Positions 1-5,526 of a stretch of 5,526 bases of DNA are shown one piece after another. A program made the position numbers and the translations under genes. The stretch is from Hyphomonas sp. (lineage in GTDB: Bacteria > Pseudomonadota > Alphaproteobacteria > Caulobacterales > Hyphomonadaceae). The DNA is taken from positions 1 to 5,526 of the forward strand of contig JARFRJ010000477.1 of the NCBI GenBank assembly GCA_029287305.1, given 5' to 3'. The stretch's first letter is position 1. Each line of letters opens with the position of its first letter. The notes under the pieces were generated by a model, which ran no database searches, was not told where the DNA came from, and was given only the letters and a program-made list of their open reading frames with translations.

Positions 1-1104
1 CAGCGTGGAAGTATCAACATGTCTGTGCCGCCGCGGGAAAAATGGAAGCCCAAAAAGCTTATGCCTGCGGCGTTTAATTCGCTGATCAATATGGATGCGC
101 CCCAGCATATGGAAATGCGCCTGCAGCAAAAAGATTTTTTCATACCCGCTTTTGTCAATAAATTGAAAGCCCGCGTGGAGGAGAAAATCAGCCAATTGCT
201 GGATGAATTAGAGCGCAAAGGCCCCGTTGCGGACTTTGCCAAAGTCTTTTCCCAAGAATTACCCTTGTTTACATTGTGCGAGATGCTGGGAGTGGATGAA
301 GCAGATCGCCCACAGATTATCAAATGGATGCATTATCTTGAATTGGCGGCGCAATATTTGTACAATCCTTTTCAGACCTTTCTACAAGAGCCGCTTTTCG
401 CTTTTCGCTTTTATAAACAAGTCAATGACATGTTCGCTTATGGCGAACGGGTTATGGCAGATCGCCGGGCCTATCCGCGTCATGACCTGCTTACCGCCAT
501 TGCCCAGAGCCAGATTGCCGGAGAGGATTTACAGCAGGAATATCTTGATGGCTCCTGGCTTTTGATCATCTTTGCAGGCAATGACACGACACGTAATTCT
601 CTATCTGGTACTTTGCGACTTTTGACGCAATTTCCAGATCAAAAACAGATGATTTTGGATGATCCAAGCTTGATCGCCCGCATGTCCAGCGAATCTCTGC
701 GCATGGTGTCTCCGGTCCAACATATGCGCCGAACTGCTCTGGAAGATACAGAACTGAACGGGCAAAAAATCGCCAAGGATGAAAAAGTTGTGCTCTGGTA
801 TGGCGCGGCCAATCGCGATCCAGATATTTTTCCAGATCCGGACACGTTCGATATGATGCGGGACAATGTCGACAAGCATCTGGCCTTTGGTCATGGCGTC
901 CATAAATGCCTCGGCAGTCGCATCGCCAAAATGCAATTGGAATTGTCCTATCAACAGATATTTGAGCGGTTCCCGAATATTGTCTGGACAGGGAAGCAAA
1001 AAATATCCCCTAATGCGCTTGTGCACGCTATTTCCAGCTTGCAGGTCAATCTTTACGGTCCGGGCGGCTCAAAACCGAAACAGGTTCAGGTTAAAACTGT
1101 CTAA
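1..1104 (+). CDS. Cytochrome P450, CYP153-like, 5'-partial
   Basis: Heme-thiolate monooxygenase, presumably soluble and fed by a ferredoxin and reductase encoded elsewhere. The reading frame is open to the first base, so ATG 19 is probably internal. Numbering from that Met, the C-helix HxxxR (H30, R34) appears at residue 30, whereas full bacterial P450s carry it near residue 100, so roughly 70 residues lie outside the window. The I-helix oxygen-activation motif AGNDTT is at 186-191, the K-helix ExxR is E225-R228, and the heme loop FGHGVHKCLG is at 290-299 with Cys297 as the iron ligand. All core motifs are intact, so the enzyme should be functional. The phrases GNDTTRN, HMRRTALEDTEL and ANRDPDIFPDP recall CYP153 alkane and fatty-acid terminal hydroxylases, and more distantly CYP124/125/142. 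Family level is secure; subfamily and substrate are inference from remembered motifs. No redox partner is visible nearby, and the downstream gene appears to have its own promoter. Confidence 0.93.
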   Translation, partial: QRGSINMSVPPREKWKPKKLMPAAFNSLINMDAPQHMEMRLQQKDFFIPAFVNKLKARVEEKISQLLDELERKGPVADFAKVFSQELPLFTLCEMLGVDEADRPQIIKWMHYLELAAQYLYNPFQTFLQEPLFAFRFYKQVNDMFAYGERVMADRRAYPRHDLLTAIAQSQIAGEDLQQEYLDGSWLLIIFAGNDTTRNSLSGTLRLLTQFPDQKQMILDDPSLIARMSSESLRMVSPVQHMRRTALEDTELNGQKIAKDEKVVLWYGAANRDPDIFPDPDTFDMMRDNVDKHLAFGHGVHKCLGSRIAKMQLELSYQQIFERFPNIVWTGKQKISPNALVHAISSLQVNLYGPGGSKPKQVQVKTV

Positions 1105-1224
1105 ATTTTATTCTCAAATGGCATATTCTGTGCAAAGCCTGCCAAACTGGCTTGAGATTAAAAGTTTTTCTAAATAACTGATCAGATTTATATTAAATTT
1201 CCTTGAAGTAAACTAAATTTTAGC

Positions 1225-1253
1225 TTTCATAGAGGACGATAGGCTTTTATAAT
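1225..1253 (+). promoter_or_regulatory. Candidate sigma70-type promoter for the peptidase-bactofilin unit
   Basis: A perfect TATAAT -10 box lies at 1248-1253. At a 17-base spacing there is only a weak -35, TTTCAT at 1225-1230 (three of six consensus bases). The surroundings are AT-rich. Transcription would start near 1260, giving a leader of about 22 bases that still contains the Shine-Dalgarno AGGA at 1272-1275, six bases before the ATG at 1282. This is a consensus match only; AT-rich DNA yields such boxes by chance. Confidence 0.45.
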
Positions 1254-1281
1254 ATTTAAAGAAAATCAAGTAGGAACACGC

Positions 1282-2499
1282 ATGCTCAAATGGAGCTCTC
1301 ATATTAACTCATACTTTGAGGACGTTTTTCCAGAACGTCAGATTTATCACCGTTCGCGCGGGACAGTGCGCTATGCCAGTTTCTCGCCTCTGAAACAGTC
1401 TTTAATTGTTCTGCTGGTTGGCTTTATTAGTTTATGGCTGCTTTTTACGACTGTTTTCTTTCTGTTTAATGGCTCCTTAGGGGATGTTCGCACATATTAT
1501 GATCGCGAAAATGCCAAGCTTAGCCGCTGGCTTGAAGAGGCCAGCGCGAAAGAAGAAATTTCCCGAACGCTTTTGGAACAGCGTACAGATATTTTTCAAA
1601 AGGCGATTATTGATTTTGAAGACCGGCATAAAAGATTGGAAGATTTGTTGCAGTCTTTGGAAAATGAAGGAAATATAGAGACCACATCCTTGAAAGGGGA
1701 TGGCGCTAAATTTCTTATGAATACATCGATTGAACTGGCAGAACCGCGCATCTCGCGTATGTCACAGCCCGGTGGTCAAGCGCGTTCTATCCTGCGCGTA
1801 AATCCAAAACTGGAAGAATTACGCGTCTATCAGGTATCTTTTCTGGACCGTCTGGAAGAGCTTGCTGTAGAACGCTCTGAACGCGCCCTTAGCATATTGG
1901 AATTGACCTCTATCAGTCTTGATCGCGTCGATTCAGATGGAATGGGCGGGCCTTTGACGGAAATTGCCAGTCTGAATATCGGTGAGCTCAGTCAATCTCA
2001 AGATGATGTATTTAGTAACCGCCTCTTACAGGTCGCCGCGCGTATGGCGGAAGTGTCTGAATATGAGGGTATTATTGAAAGAATGCCACTGGCCATGCCG
2101 TCTTCTGTGCCGATCCGGATAACCTCAAATTATGGATTGCGGGCGGACCCGTTTACGAAACGATCTGCTTGGCATAGCGGCGTTGATCTTGGCGCTGGCG
2201 GGTATTGGGGGCGGGTGCCGATTACCAGCTCAGGCCCTGGCAAAGTTACATTTGCTGGATATCGTAGTGGTTATGGAAGAATGGTTGAAATTGACCATGG
2301 GTATGGTTTTAAATCACGTTACGGTCATTTAAGGTCGATTAAAGCTAAGAAAGGTAGTATAATAGAAACCGGACATGTACTCGGAACCATGGGGTCCAGT
2401 GGAAGGTCTACTGGTCGTCATCTGCATTTCGAGGTTCTTTTCCACGATAAACCTTATGATCCAAGCAAATTTCTGAAAGCCGGACAATATGTTCACTAA
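1282..2499 (+). CDS. Membrane-anchored M23 peptidoglycan endopeptidase, LmdC-like
   Basis: Predicted zinc endopeptidase that cuts peptide cross-links in peptidoglycan. Of its 405 residues, 1-38 form a short polar, basic and aromatic cytoplasmic segment. One transmembrane helix spans about 39-63 with no signal-peptidase site, so the protein should stay anchored with its C-terminus in the periplasm. Residues about 73-130 and 175-240 are charged, heptad-like and probably coiled coil. The LytM/M23 domain covers about 280-400. Its expected zinc ligands are H298 and D302 (HSGVD) and H382, and its catalytic histidines H349 (YGH) and H380 (HLHFE), so it looks active rather than a degenerate EnvC/NlpD-type activator. 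The start is supported by AGGA at 1272-1275. It overlaps the downstream bactofilin gene by 11 bases, implying one transcript. Order and architecture match LmdC, the M23 enzyme working with bactofilin BacA in Hyphomonas neptunium. Fold and catalysis are secure; LmdC orthology is inferred. Confidence 0.93.
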   Translation: MLKWSSHINSYFEDVFPERQIYHRSRGTVRYASFSPLKQSLIVLLVGFISLWLLFTTVFFLFNGSLGDVRTYYDRENAKLSRWLEEASAKEEISRTLLEQRTDIFQKAIIDFEDRHKRLEDLLQSLENEGNIETTSLKGDGAKFLMNTSIELAEPRISRMSQPGGQARSILRVNPKLEELRVYQVSFLDRLEELAVERSERALSILELTSISLDRVDSDGMGGPLTEIASLNIGELSQSQDDVFSNRLLQVAARMAEVSEYEGIIERMPLAMPSSVPIRITSNYGLRADPFTKRSAWHSGVDLGAGGYWGRVPITSSGPGKVTFAGYRSGYGRMVEIDHGYGFKSRYGHLRSIKAKKGSIIETGHVLGTMGSSGRSTGRHLHFEVLFHDKPYDPSKFLKAGQYVH

Positions 2500-2995
2500 A
2501 CCTAAAAGCGCTGATTCAACCCCCAAGACCCTTAGCATGGCCCTGCCCAATGCTCAAAAACTCTCAAATGGAAAAGGTATGATGCAAGCTGCCCCTACAA
2601 TTATTTCGAGTGATATGACCATTGATGGATCCATATCTTCCCAAGGTGAAGTTCAGGTTGATGGTCATGTTAAAGGGAATATTATTGCCCAGAAAATTGT
2701 CATCGGCAAAACCGGATATATTGAGGGGGAGTTAAAGGCCAAAACCGTGACCATTCGCGGGCGTTTGATTGGAACCATTAAAGCCGAGATGGTTGAAATT
2801 GAGACGGGTGCAAATGTATCCAGTGATATCCTGCATACATCTTTTACTATTCAGGCCAATGCAATTTTCACAGGAAAAGTCACGCACAGCAAAGAACCGG
2901 TTAAATTTGAGCCTGCCAAATCTTTGACAAAAGAGGCCGCGGCGAAACCCGGTATCAAGAGCGTATCAACGAGTTCCGCCAAGACAGTCCCTTAA
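2489..2995 (+). CDS. bacA: Bactofilin cytoskeletal protein, BacA-like
   Basis: Bactofilin (DUF583 family), which polymerises without nucleotide into membrane-associated filaments that scaffold cell-wall enzymes. The 168 residues comprise a flexible N-terminus (1-36), a right-handed beta-helix core of about 37-133, and a Lys/Ala/Ser-rich tail (134-168). The core shows the short hydrophobic strands and glycine turns typical of the family (IDGSISSQGEVQVDG, VIGKTGYIEGEL, VTIRGRLIGTI). I chose ATG 2489, inside the end of the peptidase gene, because it yields MFTKPKS. This resembles the MFSK-type N-terminal membrane-targeting sequence of alphaproteobacterial BacA proteins. Internal starts at 2579 and 2582 have a more visible purine stretch upstream but would remove that anchor. 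The ribosome site before 2489 is weak (CCGGA), so translation probably depends on coupling to the peptidase gene. Family assignment is firm; use of the symbol bacA is by analogy of operon order and N-terminus. Confidence 0.92.
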   Translation: MFTKPKSADSTPKTLSMALPNAQKLSNGKGMMQAAPTIISSDMTIDGSISSQGEVQVDGHVKGNIIAQKIVIGKTGYIEGELKAKTVTIRGRLIGTIKAEMVEIETGANVSSDILHTSFTIQANAIFTGKVTHSKEPVKFEPAKSLTKEAAAKPGIKSVSTSSAKTVP

Positions 2996-3010
2996 AGCCA
3001 GTCCCTTAAA
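2985..3010 (+). repeat. 14-base tandem duplication across the bactofilin stop codon
   Basis: CAGTCCCTTAAA occurs at 2985-2996 and again at 2999-3010, a period of 14 bases. The first copy encodes the last residues (TVP) and the TAA stop at 2993-2995; the second is non-coding. It looks like a recent local slippage duplication. Each copy carries the left arm (CCTTAAA) of the adjacent hairpin, so two mutually exclusive foldings are possible. Confidence 0.85.
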
Positions 3011-3026
3011 TCATTTAAGGTTCTTC
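3004..3026 (+). terminator. Probable terminator of the peptidase-bactofilin unit
   Basis: A perfect 7-base inverted repeat, CCTTAAA (3004-3010) and TTTAAGG (3014-3020), encloses a TCA loop and is followed by TTCTTC. It starts nine bases after the bactofilin stop codon. The stem is AT-rich and the T-tract is broken, so it would be a weak intrinsic terminator. On the opposite strand the hairpin is not followed by a T-run, so it probably does not serve the convergent unit. Confidence 0.45.
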
Positions 3027-3091
3027 TGGAATTATCTTGAGTATAAACTTATTGCTTTAGACGTTTCAGGACGGCTTGTATGCCTGTTGAG

Positions 3092-3165
3092 CTGCCCGGC
3101 AATCCTGCTCGTTGCACTGCCCGGCAAGCCTGACCGTTGCGCTGCCCATTGCGCTGCCCGATCTC
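3092..3165. repeat. Degenerate 25-base tandem repeat with CTGCCC core
   Basis: CTGCCC occurs at 3092, 3117, 3142 and 3154, at spacings of 25, 25 and 12. Units 3092-3116 and 3117-3141 match at 21 of 25 bases. The third, CTGCCCATTGCG, looks like the unit with 13 internal bases deleted, and the fourth (3154-3165) keeps only the core and little else. A further decayed copy may lie at 3067-3091 (13 of 25 matches). The array is GC-richer than the flanking DNA and fills most of the gap between convergent genes. Its 25-base period is not a codon multiple, which argues against coding. Function unknown. Confidence 0.75.
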
Positions 3166-3243
3166 ATCCATTTTAACTCGGACCCGGCCTAGGTCTAAGA
3201 CCGGTTATAAACATTTCTTTCCCTATGGATATGTAAGTAGACT

Positions 3244-4263
3244 TTACCGCCGCAGCCGCCCTGTTCCATCGCTTTGTATCAGGGCTCGCACTTCGTCTGC
3301 GGTAACCATATTTGTGTCACCGGCAATTGTATGTTTCATGGCGTTCGCAGCAGCCCCAAAGGCAAGTGCGTCTGAACTTTCCATATTTGTCATTAGGCCA
3401 AAAATGAGACCGGCTGAAAAAGCATCCCCCGTTCCAACTCTGTCGACTACATTGTTGAAATTATAGGTTTTAGAAAACCAAAAATCGTCTTTGGTTCGCA
3501 GGTGCGCCGCCCATTCATGATTGTCTGCAGAACTTGAATTTCGGATCGTTATGGCAATGCGCGAAAGATTTTCGAAGCGGTGCATCGCGTCCTCTGACAG
3601 TGCTTCATACCAGTCCTTCGAACTACCATCCCCCTCTGGGGAAAACCCTAAGCACGCCGCGCAATCACCCCGGCCAGCAATGAGTGTATCCGCCAGACTA
3701 ACCAATTTAGGCATAATATCCGTTGCGTCTTGACCATATTGCCACAATCTTTCGCGATGGTTGAGGTCAATTGAGATATGTATTCCACGGGCTTTTGCTT
3801 GGCGTAAAGCTTCATGGGTTAAATCTCTGGTAGATGGGGTGATCGCGGGTGAAATGCCACTCACATGAAACCAAGTCATACCTTCGAAGACTAAATTCCA
3901 ATCAATCATGTCAGCTTTGAGAGCGCAAAACGCGGTATGCTCACGGTCATAGATCACACAACCTGGACGAACATCTGCTCCCTCTTCCAAAAAATAGAGC
4001 CCCATGCGTCCTGGTAAACGGACAATATGTGTCGTATCGACATTGCTGGCGCGTAGAGACATTAGGGCTTGCTCACCAAGCTCTGTAGGCGGGAGAGCTG
4101 ATACAAATCGACTGGATAATCCAAATTGCGCCAAGCTGACGGCGACATTCGCCTCTGCTCCACCATGACATGCCTCAAAGTAACCAGCTTGACGCAAACG
4201 CAGCTTAGCCGGCGGCTTTAACCGCATCATCAATTCACCGAGCGTTACGACACCGATAGACAT
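3244..4263 (-). CDS. kdgK: PfkB-family sugar kinase, probable 2-keto-3-deoxygluconate kinase
   Basis: Cytoplasmic ribokinase-fold enzyme, predicted to phosphorylate KDG with ATP to KDPG, which Eda aldolase then splits to pyruvate and glyceraldehyde 3-phosphate. The sequence has 339 residues, slightly longer than the roughly 310 of E. coli KdgK. It shows an N-terminal GELMMR strand (9-14), the sugar-binding GGAEANVA at 34-41, YDR at 105-107, DLNHR at 166-170 (the DxNxR pattern of KDG kinases), and the PfkB C-terminal signature DRVGTGDAFSAG at 274-285, with D280 as catalytic base and the GTGD anion hole. The ATG lies six bases after the dehydrogenase stop with no strong Shine-Dalgarno of its own, which points to translational coupling and a shared transcript. 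Neighbouring dehydrogenase and carrier genes support a uronate catabolic role. PfkB membership is certain. KDG as substrate is likely but rests on motifs and context; another keto-deoxy sugar or a fructokinase activity is possible. Confidence 0.87.
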   Translation of the reverse strand: MSIGVVTLGELMMRLKPPAKLRLRQAGYFEACHGGAEANVAVSLAQFGLSSRFVSALPPTELGEQALMSLRASNVDTTHIVRLPGRMGLYFLEEGADVRPGCVIYDREHTAFCALKADMIDWNLVFEGMTWFHVSGISPAITPSTRDLTHEALRQAKARGIHISIDLNHRERLWQYGQDATDIMPKLVSLADTLIAGRGDCAACLGFSPEGDGSSKDWYEALSEDAMHRFENLSRIAITIRNSSSADNHEWAAHLRTKDDFWFSKTYNFNNVVDRVGTGDAFSAGLIFGLMTNMESSDALAFGAAANAMKHTIAGDTNMVTADEVRALIQSDGTGRLRR

Positions 4264-4269
4264 GACAGC

Positions 4270-5151
4270 TTACTTTTTCAACTCGACGAAATAATCATAG
4301 ATTTCCGGCACATTGCCTGCCCCCATTCCGGTATCAACGGCAGCTTGTAAGCTTGTTGAGGTTCCCTCAGCAACCAAAGAGCGTGTCCCAAGATCGGACA
4401 TCATTTGAACGAAATAGTGCAAGTCCTTATTGGCGTTGTTCATGGAAAATCCAAGATTGCTTATACCATCAACCGCATAATTTTTGCAGAATGCCATAAA
4501 GGGTGAATTTGAGGGTCCGGCAGACATAATTTCATAGAGTTGGGCACGATCGACGCCCGCCAGTTCAGCCGCTGCAAACGCTTGCGACATGGCGGTGACG
4601 GTGGTCATCCCCATAAAATTATTAATAAGCTTTGTTGTATGACCGGCACCGAGCTTGCCAAGGTAGAAAATATTCTCACCCTGTTCCTTTAGGATAGGCT
4701 CATATTGGTCGAATGTCGCTCTATCGCCGGCCGCCATAATATTAAGCAGGCCATCCTTGGCATGCGCGGGTGTGCGCCCAAGCGGCGCGTCCAACATACC
4801 GACCCCTTTCTTAGAAAGATCGGCACCGATTTTCTGTGTGGAAGCGGGAATAGAGGTGCCAAAGTCAATGAGGACTGATCCGTCTTTGATCCCGGCAAGA
4901 ATTCCACTGTCCCCATAAACCAGTTGTTCGACAACTTCTGAGGTCGTTACACAAAGTTGCACAATATCACTATTTTCAGCCAACTCTTTTGGTGAACGCA
5001 TTTCGGTAGCATTTCCGCGGGCTAAAACGGTCGCAACAGCTTCCTTGTTAAGGTCCATCACATTGACTTTGAACTCCCGATTTTGCAGGTTTTCTACCAT
5101 GTTCACGCCCATAAGTCCGAGACCGATGAAACCAATGACTGGTTTTGACAT
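4270..5151 (-). CDS. NAD(P)-dependent beta-hydroxyacid dehydrogenase, possible DEH reductase
   Basis: Member of the 3-hydroxyisobutyrate dehydrogenase / tartronate semialdehyde reductase family, 293 residues (normal length). The Rossmann motif GFIGLGLMG is at 7-15. An acidic residue at the end of the second strand (D33 in VMDLN) suggests NAD(H) over NADP(H). The catalytic lysine is K174 in GAGHTTKLINN, with N178, and a second conserved K242-D243 pair follows. The usual substrate loop DAPVSGG is replaced by DAPLGRTPAHAKDG (121-134), so the common members are poor guides to its substrate. AGGAG at 5160-5164, eight bases before the ATG, supports the start. It lies between a carrier gene and a KDG kinase gene, so reduction of 4-deoxy-L-erythro-5-hexoseulose uronate (DEH) to KDG is a sensible proposal, as in alginate and pectin pathways that use a dehydrogenase of this family. 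Tartronate semialdehyde reductase is the main alternative. The family is certain; the reaction is inferred. Confidence 0.9.
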   Translation of the reverse strand: MSKPVIGFIGLGLMGVNMVENLQNREFKVNVMDLNKEAVATVLARGNATEMRSPKELAENSDIVQLCVTTSEVVEQLVYGDSGILAGIKDGSVLIDFGTSIPASTQKIGADLSKKGVGMLDAPLGRTPAHAKDGLLNIMAAGDRATFDQYEPILKEQGENIFYLGKLGAGHTTKLINNFMGMTTVTAMSQAFAAAELAGVDRAQLYEIMSAGPSNSPFMAFCKNYAVDGISNLGFSMNNANKDLHYFVQMMSDLGTRSLVAEGTSTSLQAAVDTGMGAGNVPEIYDYFVELKK

Positions 5152-5190
5152 ATTTATGACTCCTAATTCAGTCGAATATTGTTTGTATGT

Positions 5191-5526
5191 TTATCCGTGA
5201 GCGCCGTGAGGGGGGCTGAGGGGTTCAATTTTTCCGCATAGAAGCCAAACCGCGGCCATTGCGATCATGGCAAGCGCAGCGCCAACCACAAAAGCGGGCG
5301 TATAATTGCCGCCCGTCGTGAGCCAGGGAATCAGATAAGTTGAAAGCCCGGCTGCCCCAAGTTTAGCGGCCATACCCGCAAATCCAGCAAGCGTACCGAC
5401 GCTCTTACCGCCAAAAAAGTCACTTGGCAGCGTCTGCACATTTCCAATTGCGGTTTGAAAGCCAAAGAGGATCACCGCCATAATCAGAACCGCAACGGTC
5501 GGACTGCCTGGATTGGCCATGGCCAG
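5191..5526 (-). CDS. MFS transporter, C-terminal fragment, probably uronate or sugar-acid carrier
   Basis: The last 111 residues of an inner-membrane carrier. The frame runs off the window edge (leucine and alanine codons precede the first in-window ATG), so this is the end of a longer protein of normally about 400-450 residues. Three hydrophobic helices, interpretable as TM10-12, are visible: one beginning AVLIMAVILFGFQ, one around VGTLAGFAGMAAKLGAAG, and one around AFVVGAALAMIAMAAVWLL, then a short hydrophilic tail rich in Pro, His and Gly. The stretch SDFFGGKSVGTLAGFAG between the first two resembles the ACS (anion:cation symporter) branch that includes ExuT hexuronate carriers, where a similar Gly-rich helix follows the cytoplasmic loop. 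It ends 39 bases before the dehydrogenase gene on the same strand, consistent with one operon. Substrate is inferred from the neighbours and not readable from this fragment. Confidence 0.8.
   Translation of the reverse strand: MAMANPGSPTVAVLIMAVILFGFQTAIGNVQTLPSDFFGGKSVGTLAGFAGMAAKLGAAGLSTYLIPWLTTGGNYTPAFVVGAALAMIAMAAVWLLCGKIEPLSPPHGAHG

Noticed and set aside
601..1026. Long minus-strand open frame opposite the P450 gene
   Set aside because: It lies entirely within a well-supported P450 coding region, and its translation shows no recognisable domain; it is a shadow frame.
1135..1169. Possible hairpin (AAGCC with GGCTT) followed by TTTTT after the P450 gene
   Set aside because: The stem is only five bases and the T-run begins eleven bases beyond it, too far for a standard intrinsic terminator.
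3080..3133. 17-codon open frame (ATG to TGA) on the plus strand with AGGA eight bases upstream, inside the repeat region
   Set aside because: It is very short, runs through a 25-base repeat that shifts frame at each unit, and shows no other coding signal; a chance frame is more likely.
3092..3165. CRISPR array interpretation of the CTGCCC repeats
   Set aside because: The units are directly adjacent with no unique spacers, too few and too degenerate, and there are no cas genes.
3181..3204. Imperfect palindrome around GGTCTAAGACC as a terminator for the minus-strand operon
   Set aside because: The longest perfect stem is four or five bases and no T-run follows on the minus strand; it is insufficient to call.
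3137..3466. Plus-strand open frame across the end of the kinase gene
   Set aside because: Most of it is antisense to the conserved C-terminal PfkB region, and its product is low in recognisable features.

Overview
The window looks like a stretch of chromosome from a Gram-negative bacterium, most likely a marine or aquatic alphaproteobacterium. This rests on gene content: a class I bacterial cytochrome P450 resembling CYP153, an M23 endopeptidase and bactofilin pair like that of stalked and budding Alphaproteobacteria, and a uronate catabolic cluster. Base composition looks close to half GC and fairly even. No order or genus can be fixed from the sequence. There are no RNA genes, insertion sequences, phage genes or CRISPR arrays.

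Layout: positions 1-1104 (+) hold the C-terminal part of a cytochrome P450 whose N-terminus lies before the window. A 177-base gap follows, with a good -10 box for the next unit. Positions 1282-2995 (+) are a two-gene unit: a membrane-anchored periplasmic M23 peptidoglycan endopeptidase and a bactofilin, overlapping by 11 bases. The bactofilin stop codon sits in a 14-base tandem duplication next to a perfect inverted repeat that is the probable terminator. The 248-base gap 2996-3243, between convergent units, holds a degenerate 25-base tandem repeat built on CTGCCC. Positions 3244-5526 are a minus-strand unit, in transcription order: the C-terminus of an MFS transporter (cut by the window edge), a beta-hydroxyacid dehydrogenase, and a PfkB-family 2-keto-3-deoxygluconate (KDG) kinase.

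How the genes work together: the peptidase and bactofilin form a morphogenesis module, in which a cytoplasmic, membrane-bound bactofilin polymer is thought to position a cell-wall hydrolase. This matches the LmdC-BacA arrangement known from Hyphomonas neptunium. The minus-strand genes make a plausible uptake, reduction and phosphorylation route for uronate-derived sugars: import by the MFS carrier, reduction of a keto-uronate to KDG, and phosphorylation to KDPG for Entner-Doudoroff cleavage. The exact substrate (alginate, pectin or another uronate polymer) cannot be read from this window. I see no clearly undescribed system; the items most worth a second look are the morphogenesis pair, the intergenic repeat and the variant substrate loop of the dehydrogenase.
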